In this document: positions 27,572 through 36,974 of the stretch, one piece after another | Layout: every line of letters begins with the position of its first letter | Position numbering within the stretch: position 1 is the first letter of the stretch | Program-made: the position numbers and the translations under genes | The notes under the pieces: generated by a model | What the model was told of the DNA's origin: nothing | Seen by the model: the letters and a program-made list of their open reading frames with translations, nothing else | Database searches by the model: none | Assembly: GCA_029213145.1 (NCBI GenBank) | Contig: JARGNK010000041.1 | Location: 1-46,059 of the forward strand | DNA length: 46,059 nucleotides | DNA from: Rubripirellula sp. | GTDB lineage: Bacteria; Planctomycetota; Planctomycetia; Pirellulales; Pirellulaceae | Direction: 5' to 3'

Positions 27572-29733
27572 TTGAGCGGCTTGCTAGTCGACATGTCGTT
27601 CTGATGGGGATTGGGCATACCAATGCGCACGTGTTGCGTATGTGGAGGATGAATCGGCCCCCCGACGCTGATTTGACCTGCTTGTCAAATTACGCTTTTG
27701 CGACGTACTCGGGAATGCTGCCGGCAAGGTTGGCCGGTCAGGTAAGCCCCGCCCAAATGGAAATCAATCTACCGGCCCTGTGCGGGGCATCGGGAGCAAG
27801 GTTGGTCACCGACGCAGTGACCGGAATTGATCATGACGCACGTGAAATTCAGTTTGCGAGTCGCCCGGCTATTCCATTTGATGTCTTGTCGATCGGGATT
27901 GGTTCTGTCGCTACGATAAACGAGATCGAGGAGCAAACCGATGGCTTGGTGCCGATCAAGCCGATGCAGTCATTCGTGCAGCGTTTGAAGGAAGCGGTGT
28001 CGCGCGTTCAGCAGCGTCAATCGGATGGGCCGTTGTCAATTGTCGTCGTGGGAAGCGGAGTCGCGGGCGTCGAAATTGTCTCCTGTTTGCCAGGTTTTCT
28101 CTCGCCGCTGCAGATCGATACGTACCAATTGACCATGGTGACGAGAAGCGAGCGGGTCATCTCTGAAGTCGAGGAACGCACACGCCAAACCATTCTAAAG
28201 ACGTGGCAGAAACGAAACGTGAAGGTCGTGACAGGGCACGCCGTCAGGCGGTTAAGTGAGGCCGCGATCGAGCTCGACAATGGCAATGTCGTTGACGCTG
28301 ATGTTGTTATCTGGGCAACCGGTGCTGCGCCACCACCCATCCTGGCAAAGTTGGGTCTCGACTTGGATGAGCGTGGTTTTGTGGCGACAGGCCACCACCT
28401 GGAATCGACCAACCGTCGTCATGTGTTTGCCGTCGGGGACACGGGCACGATCACGGGCGAATCATTGCCAAAGGCGGGTGTGTATGCCGTTCGGCAAGGT
28501 CCGATCTTATGGGATAACATTCGGCTTGCTTTGGATGGCCGCGAGCTAAAAGCGTATTCACCTCAGCACGATTTTTTGAAATTGATCAATCTTGGTGATG
28601 GCCGTGCGGTGGGCCAATGGAAAGGGGTTTCGTTTGCTGGACGCTGGGCGATGCGACTCAAGCACCGTATCGATCTCAGGTTTATGGATAAGTTTACGGT
28701 CACGCCGATGGCGTCTGGCTCGGCAGAAGATGAGACCGAAATGCAGTGTCGTGGCTGCGGTTGCAAGTTGGGGGCGGCATCGCTGCGAAATGCACTTGCG
28801 TTGTCCGCCGAAGTCGAAGCGGAGGATGCTGTTCCAATCGGCGGGGAAGTTGGGCGTGGCGACCTCATTGCGTCGACCGATTTCTTTTCGGCACCGCTTC
28901 GGGATGCATACACCGTTGGGCGAATCGCTGCTTTGCATTCGGCGAGTGACATCGTTGCGAGTGGGGCACGTGTCACCGAGGCACTGGCGAATCTAGTGAT
29001 TCCCGATGGTGACCCGCGAGCTCAGCAACGGTTTGTGGCTGATTTATTGGCTGGTGCGAAGTCAGAGTTTTCTGCGTGGAATGCTCCGATTGTCGGAGGG
29101 CATACCATCGTGGGGCCGCGTACGGAAATTGGATTTACCGTCATTGGCCAGCGAATTGGCCCCACGTTGCTTCGCAAGGCCAATATGAACGTAGGGGATC
29201 AATTGTTGCTCACCAAGCCACTTGGGATTGGCGTTCTGTTGGCCGCGGAGATGCGGAATTTATGCCCAGCCCGAGCCTACGAACGATTGCTCGAGGCGAT
29301 GCTGTTGCCGCAACACAAAATTGTTGAAATCGCAATTGAGTTGGGAGCCAAAGCGGCGACCGATGTGACTGGGTTTGGCTTGGTTGGCCACTTGATCGAA
29401 ATGGCGGATGCTAGTGATGTCACAGCAGAGGTGAAGTTGGGGCAAGTTGAGTTTTTGCCGTCATCGGTTGAACTGGCTGCCGCTGGAATCGAAAGTAGTT
29501 TGTTGTCAGATAATTTGGCTGCGGAGCAATTCGTAGAAGCGGAGGGGCGGATTCGTGATCAGTCCGAATTCAAATTGCTGTTCGATCCGCAGACGTGTGG
29601 CGGGTTGTTGTTGGCGATGAACGATCAGCAAGTCGAACCGTTCCAGCAGCGGTTGAGTCAAGCGGGGATTGAAGCTGCGATTCACGTTGGTGAAGTCAAA
29701 TCGCGACAAAAGAAAAGCGTGTGCATTCGGTAG
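27568..29733 (+). CDS. selD: Fusion of FAD/NADH-dehydrogenase-like oxidoreductase and selenophosphate synthetase SelD
   Basis: This 721-residue protein joins two enzymes. Residues 1 to about 380 are a pyridine-nucleotide-disulfide-oxidoreductase/NDH-2-like flavoprotein: GIGHTNAHVL at 15-24, a second dinucleotide fold VVVGSGVAGVEIV, VVIWATGAAPP and the FAD-closing FAVGDTG. Residues about 385-721 are SelD, which makes selenophosphate from selenide and ATP: CRGCGCK (394-400) supplies Cys397 and Lys400, equivalent to Cys17 and Lys20 of E. coli; STDFFSAPLRDAYTVGRIAA, VGGHTI and TDVTGFGLVGHL follow. The active site uses Cys, not Sec. The first domain may reduce a selenium species for the second; that is inference. 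Such fusions are known in some other bacteria and algae. Confidence 0.95.
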   Translation: MIERLASRHVVLMGIGHTNAHVLRMWRMNRPPDADLTCLSNYAFATYSGMLPARLAGQVSPAQMEINLPALCGASGARLVTDAVTGIDHDAREIQFASRPAIPFDVLSIGIGSVATINEIEEQTDGLVPIKPMQSFVQRLKEAVSRVQQRQSDGPLSIVVVGSGVAGVEIVSCLPGFLSPLQIDTYQLTMVTRSERVISEVEERTRQTILKTWQKRNVKVVTGHAVRRLSEAAIELDNGNVVDADVVIWATGAAPPPILAKLGLDLDERGFVATGHHLESTNRRHVFAVGDTGTITGESLPKAGVYAVRQGPILWDNIRLALDGRELKAYSPQHDFLKLINLGDGRAVGQWKGVSFAGRWAMRLKHRIDLRFMDKFTVTPMASGSAEDETEMQCRGCGCKLGAASLRNALALSAEVEAEDAVPIGGEVGRGDLIASTDFFSAPLRDAYTVGRIAALHSASDIVASGARVTEALANLVIPDGDPRAQQRFVADLLAGAKSEFSAWNAPIVGGHTIVGPRTEIGFTVIGQRIGPTLLRKANMNVGDQLLLTKPLGIGVLLAAEMRNLCPARAYERLLEAMLLPQHKIVEIAIELGAKAATDVTGFGLVGHLIEMADASDVTAEVKLGQVEFLPSSVELAAAGIESSLLSDNLAAEQFVEAEGRIRDQSEFKLLFDPQTCGGLLLAMNDQQVEPFQQRLSQAGIEAAIHVGEVKSRQKKSVCIR

Positions 29734-30195
29734 CGAATGCTGCCGGTTTTCATGCCGATTCGCGTCGCAGCCTGAGTGGGCCGTGGAATCCAACGCAAGC
29801 AGATAGGTCGTCGCCAAGATGGTCGATCGTCGCTCCGGAAAAGATTTTGCTGCGTTACTTGCGCAGGGTCCTAACATCAGTGGGGTTTCGAGACGAGTCG
29901 GCGGATCGTAAAGTTCGTTTTACGTAGCCTGCAAGGTACCGTCCGGGCCTGGGCATTGGCCCGTGTTGGGAATTCTGTTTTCCCGCGGTTCTTAGGCTCG
30001 AGAGTTGATGCTCATGCCAATCAGGCTCGGAGCACTTGCTACCCCATTCGCTGGATGATGTTGGCAGAAGCCCCGTTTCATTGAAATCCCCCTTTTGTTA
30101 CCGGCCGCTGTGTTGATGAATGCGACTGTCTTGATCAATCTTCTTGGGCTGCTCCCAACTTCGATTTCTTGGGCCGCTGACAGGGAGGCGTGCGA
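29734..30195. other. Intergenic region after selD
   Basis: About 460 bp with no gene. No tRNA-Sec was found. A CGGGCC/GGCCCG stem (29944-29949 with 29958-29963) followed by a GGGAA...TTCCC stem and T-rich stretch (29968-29984) could end the sel transcript, 210 bp after the selD stop; the evidence is weak. Confidence 0.45.
29944..29984 (+). terminator. Possible terminator of the sel operon
   Basis: Two successive short stems are present: CGGGCC with GGCCCG around an 8-base loop, then GGGAA with TTCCC around a T-rich loop. The T-run lies inside the second stem rather than after it, so this is only a candidate. Confidence 0.25.
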
Positions 30196-31245
30196 ATGAG
30201 TGCGATGCCGCCGTTACCGATGCTGGTCACAGGAATCGCGGGTGTTCCAGGCTACAACGCTTTTCACCATTTTCGTCGGCTGTACGGTGATTCTGTAATT
30301 GGAATTCGCCAGTCATCGATGTGGCCACTGCACGGAGAAGGCATTGTTGCCTGTGACGTTGACGATCAGCAGGCGATTGATCGGCTTTGGGATAAATACC
30401 GCTTTGGTAGCTTATTAAATTGTTCGGGCACCTGCCGACTGAAATCTTGCGAACTGGATCCGGCCATGGCCCACCGCGTGAATGTGGTTGGCACAGAGAA
30501 CATGATGCGGGCGGCTGCGCGGCATTCGGCCCGTGTGATTCATCTTTCCATTGACCTGGTGTTTGCTGGTCGTGAGCACGGAGCGTATCTCGAATCGGAG
30601 ATGCCGGATCCTGTCACGGTTTACGGAGCCAAGATGGTCGAAGCTGAACAGTTGGTGACTGTCTTAAATCCTGATGCTTGTGTCTTGAGAATTTCGTTGC
30701 CGATGGGGATCAGTTTCAACGGGCACGCCGGTGCGATCGATTGGATCGCATCGCGTTTCAAACAAGGAAAGCCGGCAACGCTTTACTTTGACGAGGTTCG
30801 AACGCCGAAATATACCGATTGCATGAATCGGCTGTATGAGCGGTTGTTCGTGGAGCCGATTCGCGGCCTTTATCATGCAGGGGGACCGCGGCGACTAAGC
30901 CTTTACGAGATTGCACAGATTGTGAACGTGGTAGGTGGGTACGACCCAAGTCTACTGATGGGCTGTCCACGCGCAGATGCTGGCCCGATCCCACCGCGGG
31001 CTGGGAATGTGACGTTGAATTCCGATAAGTTGGCGACCGCACTTGGCCATCATCCCTTTGACCCATGGCCTTATCATGAAGAACTTGTCCCTCAAGATCG
31101 CGAGTGGCACTTGCACTCAGAACGGATGAATGGTTCGACAGATCACGTTCGCCGTTGGCTGTATCAAAACCCGGCAGCGCCGGGATTTGTTCCCCCGAGT
31201 CGCAATCAACTTTGGGGTGGTGCGAGATTTGGGGATCATGATTAG
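30196..31245 (+). CDS. RmlD-like NAD(P)-binding SDR protein with altered catalytic residues
   Basis: This 349-residue extended short-chain dehydrogenase resembles dTDP-4-dehydrorhamnose reductase (RmlD). The Rossmann motif is VTGIAGVPG (11-19), and HLSIDLVFAG (116-125), DPVTVYGAKMVEAE and YHAGGPRRLSLYEIAQ follow the family order. RmlD normally has STDYVF and YGxxK; here the first is SIDLVF and the second YGAKM, so Met147 occupies the catalytic Lys position although Lys146 is one residue earlier. The protein may therefore be a non-catalytic or differently acting relative. ATG 30196 has AGGGAGG 7 nt upstream. There is no rhamnose gene cluster nearby. Confidence 0.8.
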   Translation: MSAMPPLPMLVTGIAGVPGYNAFHHFRRLYGDSVIGIRQSSMWPLHGEGIVACDVDDQQAIDRLWDKYRFGSLLNCSGTCRLKSCELDPAMAHRVNVVGTENMMRAAARHSARVIHLSIDLVFAGREHGAYLESEMPDPVTVYGAKMVEAEQLVTVLNPDACVLRISLPMGISFNGHAGAIDWIASRFKQGKPATLYFDEVRTPKYTDCMNRLYERLFVEPIRGLYHAGGPRRLSLYEIAQIVNVVGGYDPSLLMGCPRADAGPIPPRAGNVTLNSDKLATALGHHPFDPWPYHEELVPQDREWHLHSERMNGSTDHVRRWLYQNPAAPGFVPPSRNQLWGGARFGDHD

Positions 31246-31525
31246 GGCGTCGCGCTGACTTAGCGTGATGCCGTTAATTTTGAGCGGAGGCTGGAGATTG
31301 CTCTCTTGCAGCGGTGGGGTCGAAGATGCTTGTTCCCCGATTCGACAACCTGGTGAGGATTTTTCGCAGCGGTGTCAGGTAGGGCTCGCGCCGCTTTGGA
31401 CGCTCGTTTTCTCTACCCTCGTTTTACTTTGTGGGGTTAGGTTTTCTTTCCTGGCGGTAAAGTGATTATATTCATTAGCCACCGGTTTCCCGAACCCGCC
31501 CCCGACTAGAGATCGTTTGCCCATC

Positions 31526-33118
31526 ATGCGTTGTTGTTTTTTGTTGCTTGTTGTTTCGTTTGGTTCTCCACTCTTCGCCCATGAAACAGGAGAGCATGGT
31601 GAGCACACTCATGGTGAGAAAACCAAAACGGCTCGCGGCGTCGTGTTTGAGGATAAGAACGGCGACCAAAAGCGAGATGAGATGGAGCCAGGGATTGCGG
31701 GGATTCGCGTCAGTAATGGTTTGCAGATCGTCACGACGGATCAGCAAGGGCGATATGAATTGCCGGTGGATGATGATGAAATCATCTTTGTCATCAAGCC
31801 ACGGAACTGGATGACGCACGTGGGGAGCGATCAGTTACCCCGTTTCTATTACATCCATAAACCAGCTGGGTCGCCGGCTAATTTTCGCTTTCCTGGTGTG
31901 GATCCTACTGGGCCGCTCCCCGAGTCCATTGATTTTCCGCTTTATCGCCATGAGGAGCCTGACACTTTCAAGGCGATTTTGTTTGGAGATCCACAACCGC
32001 GGAACATCACCGAGGTCGAATACATCGCGCATGATGTGGTTGAGCAGATCATCGCCGCCGATGCTCACGGGGCGTCGTTCGGAGTCACGCTGGGTGACAT
32101 CGTGTTCGATGATTTGAAAATGATGTCGCCACTGAACCAGGCGATCGCGCTGATCGGCATTCCCTGGTACAACGTGATCGGTAACCACGATCTGAATTTG
32201 GAGGCTAAGGACGACAGTCAGAGTGACGAAACTTTCGAACGTATCTACGGGCCCTCCTACTATTCGTTCGATTACGGGCCGACGCACTTTATTGTGCTGG
32301 ACAATGTGATGTGGTTTGGTCCTGACGGAAAGCAAAAAGGACGCTACCAAAGCGAATTGGGTGAGCACCAATTGAACTTTATCCGTGAGGATTTGGCAGC
32401 GATCCCTGAAGACAAATTGGTCGTTTTGCTGATGCACATTCCGTTAACCGGTATGAAAGATCGACAGCAGTTGTATCGATTGATTGAAAACCGGCCTGCG
32501 ACTGTTTCGCTCTCGGCACACACGCACAACATGGAACACCGCTTGATCGGTTCAGAAGATGGTTGGCAGGGAGTCAAGCGTCATCATCACATTGTCAATG
32601 TGACCGTCTGTGGCAGCTGGTGGCGTGGGAAAAAAGACGAGCGAGGTATCCCGCATGCAACGATGAGCGACGGTGGGCCCAACGGTTATTCGATCATGAC
32701 CTTTGACGGAAATCGTTATCGTTTGGAGTTGCGGGCCGCCAGTCGACCCGCTGATTACCAGATGAACATTTACGCGCCAGAGATGGTCAAACGGGATGAG
32801 CTCGGTGCGACCGTTGTCAGAGCAAATGTTTTTATCGGTTCCGAAACATCGAAGGTTATGATGCGAGTGGGCGAGGGCGATTGGGCACCGATGGAACGGG
32901 TCAGTATGCAAGATCCCGCCTATTTGGCCGAAAAAAAACGTGAGGAAAAGCTGACTCAACGCGATTGGTCTGACCTACCTGCCGCTCACACAACGCCTCA
33001 TATCTGGCGGGGAATGATGCCGGCAGATCTTCCGTCCGGGACTCACCAGATCGAGGTTAGGGCGCAGCACGACGACGGGGTAAGCAATCTTAGCCGACGA
33101 ATCATTCGAGTGGAATAA
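31526..33118 (+). CDS. Exported calcineurin-like metallophosphoesterase with N- and C-terminal accessory domains
   Basis: This 530-residue protein has a signal peptide (MRCCFLLLVVSFGSPLFA) followed by a His-rich stretch (HETGEHGEHTHGE). Residues about 35-110 form an Ig/carboxypeptidase-regulatory-like domain (GVVFEDKNGDQKRDEMEPG). The phosphoesterase core has GDPQ (GDxH expected), GDIVFD, GNHD, LMHIP and SAHTHNMEH (GHxH expected), so two canonical His positions differ; this matches a known subgroup with MetallophosN/C domains. The C-terminal region (RAASRPADYQMNIYAPE) is the accessory domain. It converges with the MFS gene 123 bp away. It is probably a periplasmic phosphomonoesterase or phosphodiesterase. 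Confidence 0.9.
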   Translation: MRCCFLLLVVSFGSPLFAHETGEHGEHTHGEKTKTARGVVFEDKNGDQKRDEMEPGIAGIRVSNGLQIVTTDQQGRYELPVDDDEIIFVIKPRNWMTHVGSDQLPRFYYIHKPAGSPANFRFPGVDPTGPLPESIDFPLYRHEEPDTFKAILFGDPQPRNITEVEYIAHDVVEQIIAADAHGASFGVTLGDIVFDDLKMMSPLNQAIALIGIPWYNVIGNHDLNLEAKDDSQSDETFERIYGPSYYSFDYGPTHFIVLDNVMWFGPDGKQKGRYQSELGEHQLNFIREDLAAIPEDKLVVLLMHIPLTGMKDRQQLYRLIENRPATVSLSAHTHNMEHRLIGSEDGWQGVKRHHHIVNVTVCGSWWRGKKDERGIPHATMSDGGPNGYSIMTFDGNRYRLELRAASRPADYQMNIYAPEMVKRDELGATVVRANVFIGSETSKVMMRVGEGDWAPMERVSMQDPAYLAEKKREEKLTQRDWSDLPAAHTTPHIWRGMMPADLPSGTHQIEVRAQHDDGVSNLSRRIIRVE

Positions 33119-33241
33119 ACGCGTTTGGCATGGAGCTGATTGGCGGTTCCTGATCAGTGATCACTCGCTGCGTTTGTGTGGTCTACCCTGTCATTGCACC
33201 GATTAGCATGTCAAAAACTCTCATGGGAGTGACTGCGCGTT

Positions 33242-34609
33242 TTATGTGGTCGATGTGTCTTCTTGCTGATCAGGTGCGTCTTCTTGTCCAGCAGAGGGAA
33301 ACCGGCGGAAGACATTGACCGAAATGAGGACCGCAATCGCCAGCAGAATTGACCCGAACAGGAACGGTGCCCCGGGAATCTTTGCAGGCGCCGAATCGCT
33401 GATGAAATAACTGAACAGAAGGGTGTTGAAAAGAATTGGCGCGAAGACGTTTGTGAGGCTGGTCAAAGAGGTAAGTGCGCCTTGGATCTTGCCTTGTTCC
33501 GTTTCGTCAACACGACTAGTCACCAAGCTTTGGATCGCCGGCCCGGCAATTCCTCCAAGGGCGCCGAAGCAGATGATCACAGGGATCATCCAGCCCTGGC
33601 TAGCCAAACCGTAACCAATAAAAGCCAAGGTGGAGATGACGGTGCCTGCGACAACCGCTTTTCGTTCACCGAAGCGTTTGACGATCGGCCGCACCAATCC
33701 CCCCTGAACAATCACGGCAGTAATGCCAACCAGGCACAAGGCCCAGCCGTTGACCGTCTGCGACCAACCGTAACGGTAACCGGTATAAAGTACCCAAACG
33801 TTTTCCAGTCCTCTTTGGGCCAGGGACTTGCAGACAAACACCGCCGCTAAGCCGGCCACCATGGGGTAAACCCGCAATTGCCGAAGGGTTCCGAATGGGT
33901 TGGTGTGCGTTAGTTTGAAGGGACTGCGTTTTTCTGGTGGCAGTGATTCGGGGAGTACGAAGTATCCGTACAGCCAATTCACCATTGCCAGACCCGCCGC
34001 AACGAAAAACGGCAAACGCAAGTGCACACCGCCGAGCAATCCTCCGAGGGCTGGACCAATAGTGAATCCAAGTCCGAACATCATGCCGACAAAACCAAAG
34101 TTTCGGGCTCGAGTTTCGTCTGTGGAGACATCAGCGATATAGGCATTGGCGGTCGTGAAGTTGGCGCCCATGATGCCAGCGAAAATTCGTCCCAGGAAAA
34201 GCCACCAGATATTGGGTGCCAAGCCCTGGATCAAAAAATCAACGCCCAGACCGAACAGGGAAATTAAAATCACGGGCCGTCGACCAAAACGGTCTGAGAG
34301 TGCCCCCATGATTGGTGCGAACAAAAATTGCATGAGGGCGTAGGACGCGCCGATTACGCCGACATAGCGACCCGCACGTGAGAACGTCTGCTGTTCGACG
34401 GCACTCGTCTCGGCTGAAGCTAAGTCCTGCGAGGCTTCTGGTGTCACATCGGGCGAGATGCCTAAGTCAGTCGTTTCGGCACTGACAAACTCCTTTACCA
34501 GTTCCGGCAAGACCGGAACGATAATCCCGATTCCCAGGATATCGATGAAAAGAGTCACCAAAATGAACGCAATGGCGGCCTGGCGGCGATTACCGGGAGC
34601 TTGCGTCAT
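33242..34609 (-). CDS. MFS transporter, TetA/TCR1 subfamily
   Basis: This 455-residue inner-membrane protein has twelve predicted helices. Helix 1 is followed by GIGIIVPVLPELVKEF, motif A reads GALSDRFGRRPV, and GRIFAGIMGANFTTANAYIADV, GPALGGLLGG and the helix 7-12 set match tetracycline/H+ antiporters of the TCR1 type. A longer than usual loop (about residues 38-80, acidic, ETTDLGISPDV) lies between helices 1 and 2. True tetracycline resistance is not implied; planctomycetes carry many such chromosomal relatives. It is a single gene with ATG at 34609. Confidence 0.92.
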   Translation of the reverse strand: MTQAPGNRRQAAIAFILVTLFIDILGIGIIVPVLPELVKEFVSAETTDLGISPDVTPEASQDLASAETSAVEQQTFSRAGRYVGVIGASYALMQFLFAPIMGALSDRFGRRPVILISLFGLGVDFLIQGLAPNIWWLFLGRIFAGIMGANFTTANAYIADVSTDETRARNFGFVGMMFGLGFTIGPALGGLLGGVHLRLPFFVAAGLAMVNWLYGYFVLPESLPPEKRSPFKLTHTNPFGTLRQLRVYPMVAGLAAVFVCKSLAQRGLENVWVLYTGYRYGWSQTVNGWALCLVGITAVIVQGGLVRPIVKRFGERKAVVAGTVISTLAFIGYGLASQGWMIPVIICFGALGGIAGPAIQSLVTSRVDETEQGKIQGALTSLTSLTNVFAPILFNTLLFSYFISDSAPAKIPGAPFLFGSILLAIAVLISVNVFRRFPSAGQEDAPDQQEDTSTT

Positions 34610-34976
34610 TACGGAGATTCAGTTGGGTGGGGAGGCGTTGGAAGGTGAGCATTCTAATCGGGAAGTGAAAGTGGGGTAAGCATCCTCGTGGGATTTACTT
34701 TGGCTGCGTTTGCGTTCTGGATGAGCGTAAAACTCGGTAAGAACTGAATCTGCCAAGCACTGAGGTGTTTGAGAATGGGGGCGGTTGATTTTGCCGGAGA
34801 TGCTAATATTCGCGATTTGCAGGGGGAGAAGCGATAGCGGGTGTTCGATTTGGTGCGTGTTGCCCGAATGACGGTGATTTCGACCGTTGAATCTGACTTG
34901 CGACTGTGGCTGGAGAACCGGTATACCTGCCAACGCAGTCTCGAGACCCGGCATGACCAGCAAAGGATGGTTGGAA
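34610..34976. promoter_or_regulatory. Intergenic region, divergent (MFS / lpxD)
   Basis: About 370 bp lie between the MFS gene (minus) and lpxD (plus). It should hold both promoters. Open frames here are extensions or opposite-strand shadows of lpxD. No element stands out. Confidence 0.5.
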
Positions 34977-36023
34977 ATGACGCTTCGGCTTTCACAAATT
35001 TCGGAAATAGTTGACGGCGAAATAGTCGGTGACCCCGACTTGCTCGTCGATGGTGCCAATCCGCCTGAGGAGGCGTTGGAAAGCGAGATCACACTTCTTG
35101 ATGACGCAAAGCAGACACACTTAATTGTCGATTCCAAGGCAACTGCAGTCGTCACCAGAGAACCAGTCGATTTGCCGGGTGTTTCACAAGTCGTTGTTGC
35201 CAATCCCCATTCGGCCTTTGCAAAACTCGTCAGTTTTTTTCGGCCTCCGGTTGACAGTGAGGTGCCTGGAAGTGGCATTGATGGCACCGCAGAGATCGAT
35301 CCTACCGCTACCATTCATCCTTCTGCGGTGATCGCAGCCGGCGTGAAGATTGGACCGGGGTGCCGTGTGATGCCCGGGGTCGTGGTCATGCCTCGGTGCG
35401 AAATCGGATCCGACTGTGTCTTGCACAGCGGTGTCAAGCTTTACGAATATACGCGGCTTGGTGATCGAGTGGTGGTCCATGCTGGTGCCATTCTCGGTGC
35501 TCATGGCTTCGGTTATCGGCAGCATGAAGGACGGCATTTGCCCACCGCACAGCTTGGATTCGTGCAGATCGAAAACGATGTCGAGATTGGTGCAAGCACC
35601 ACGATCGATCGAGGCACCTATGGATCAACAAGAGTTGGCGAAGGGACAAAAATCGATAACCAAGTCATGATCGCCCACAATTGCCAGATCGGCCGCCACA
35701 ACTTGATTTGCAGTCAGGTGGGAATCGCGGGCAGTTGCCACACAGGTGACTACGTCGTGTTGGCTGGCCAGGTCGGCTTGAAGGATCATGTGCATCTAGG
35801 CAATCAAACAATCGTCGGTGCACAGGCTGGCGTGATGGAGGATTGCGAGGGCAATCAGGTGTTGCTTGGATCGCCGGCGACGAACCAGAGGGAACAAATG
35901 CAGATCATGGCGGTCGAGCGTAGGCTGCCAGAAATGCGACGCGAATTAAGGAAGTTGCAGCGAGAAGTCGAATCGCAACGGCAGCAACTTGGAGAATTAG
36001 GAGAGGGGCGGAAGGCGGCATGA
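34977..36023 (+). CDS. lpxD: UDP-3-O-acylglucosamine N-acyltransferase LpxD
   Basis: This 348-residue cytoplasmic acyltransferase adds the N-linked acyl chain in lipid A synthesis. The N-terminal uridine-binding part (LRLSQISEIVDGEIVGDPD, VVVANPHSAFAKLVSFF) is followed by the left-handed helix of hexapeptide repeats (IDPTATIHPSAVIAAGVKIG and others), with catalytic His in MIAHNCQIG and the C-terminal coiled coil (LRKLQREVESQRQQL). ATG 34977 is chosen because AAAGGA (34962-34967) lies 9 nt upstream and the N-terminus is normal. The ATG of lpxI overlaps its stop (ATGA), so the two are coupled. Confidence 0.97.
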   Translation: MTLRLSQISEIVDGEIVGDPDLLVDGANPPEEALESEITLLDDAKQTHLIVDSKATAVVTREPVDLPGVSQVVVANPHSAFAKLVSFFRPPVDSEVPGSGIDGTAEIDPTATIHPSAVIAAGVKIGPGCRVMPGVVVMPRCEIGSDCVLHSGVKLYEYTRLGDRVVVHAGAILGAHGFGYRQHEGRHLPTAQLGFVQIENDVEIGASTTIDRGTYGSTRVGEGTKIDNQVMIAHNCQIGRHNLICSQVGIAGSCHTGDYVVLAGQVGLKDHVHLGNQTIVGAQAGVMEDCEGNQVLLGSPATNQREQMQIMAVERRLPEMRRELRKLQREVESQRQQLGELGEGRKAA

Positions 36024-36961
36024 CCGATCGCCGTGGATATCGGCCGCGTCCCGCCCACGTGATTATGGCCAAGCATCGTGAAGTTGATTCGTTACCACCA
36101 GTCGGTTTGCTTGCCGGTTGGGGGCGGTTCCCCGTCGAGGTTGCTCAGGCATTAGTGCGTGATGGCCGACACGTTTGCTGTATCGCCATCACGGGGCATG
36201 CCAGCACTGATTTGGAATCGATTTGTGACCATGTGACTTGGTCAGGTGTTGGCAAGCTCGGAGGCCATCTTCGCTATTTTCGACGTAATGGTGTTGCTCA
36301 GGTGACGATGGCCGGAAAGCTCTTCAAGGCTGACCTGCTTTATTCAGGCTCACTTTGGTTGCGGCACTTGCCTGATTGGACCTGCATTCGAACACTCGGG
36401 CCATCGCTCCTTGGCCGTCACCGTGACGCCCGCGATGACAGCTTGCTGATGGCAGTTACCAACGCCTATCAAAATGCTGGCTTGGATGTTTGTCCGGCCA
36501 CTGACTTTGCACCGGAGCTACTTGTGAACGAAGGATTGTTAACGGGAAAGTCGGTTGGTGCTCGCTTGCAGCACGACATTGATACTGGTTGGCAAGTTGC
36601 CAAACAGATGGGTGGCATGGACATTGGACAATCCATCACGATCAAAGACGGGACGGTTATCGCGGTAGAAGCGATCGAGGGCACTGAGTCCTGTATTGAG
36701 CGAACCGGAGAGCTTTGCCAGCGGGGTGGATGGACTTTGGTAAAAGTCAGTAAGCCAAATCAGGATATGCGTTTTGATGTGCCAACGATTGGCCCGCAGA
36801 CCATTCAACGCGTGCGTGATGCGGGTGGTAAGGCGATCGTCATCGAAGCGGAAAAGACAATCGTGGTGAATCAAGAGGAAACACTCGCCGCCGCAAGTGA
36901 GGCAGGGATCACCGTCGTTGCCCTGCGGGGTGTCGATCAACCAGTCGCGAAGGCGGCTTAA
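36020..36961 (+). CDS. lpxI: UDP-2,3-diacylglucosamine pyrophosphatase LpxI
   Basis: This 313-residue protein is of the LpxI (DUF1009) family, which releases UMP from UDP-2,3-diacylglucosamine and replaces LpxH in many bacteria. Hallmarks are LLAGWGRFPVEVA, KLGGHLRYFRRNGV, MAGKLFKADLL, RDDSLLMAV and GPQTIQRVRDAGGKAIVIEAEKT. The first ATG (36020) overlaps the lpxD stop by 4 bp; ATG 36065 would also give a plausible protein. With lpxD it supplies two of the lipid A steps; lpxA, lpxB and lpxC are not in the window. Confidence 0.95.
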   Translation: MTDRRGYRPRPAHVIMAKHREVDSLPPVGLLAGWGRFPVEVAQALVRDGRHVCCIAITGHASTDLESICDHVTWSGVGKLGGHLRYFRRNGVAQVTMAGKLFKADLLYSGSLWLRHLPDWTCIRTLGPSLLGRHRDARDDSLLMAVTNAYQNAGLDVCPATDFAPELLVNEGLLTGKSVGARLQHDIDTGWQVAKQMGGMDIGQSITIKDGTVIAVEAIEGTESCIERTGELCQRGGWTLVKVSKPNQDMRFDVPTIGPQTIQRVRDAGGKAIVIEAEKTIVVNQEETLAAASEAGITVVALRGVDQPVAKAA

Positions 36962-36974
36962 AAAGCATCCCGAA

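Noticed and set aside
31835..32437. 200-codon minus-strand frame inside the metallophosphoesterase gene
   Set aside because: The plus strand has clear phosphoesterase motifs over the same bases.
33151..33163. TGATCAGTGATCA symmetric sequence between converging genes
   Set aside because: Short, low-complexity symmetry; it could arise by chance and has no T-run to act as a terminator.
34619..35314. 231-codon minus-strand frame across the lpxD start
   Set aside because: It overlaps the conserved lpxD coding region and has no recognisable domain.
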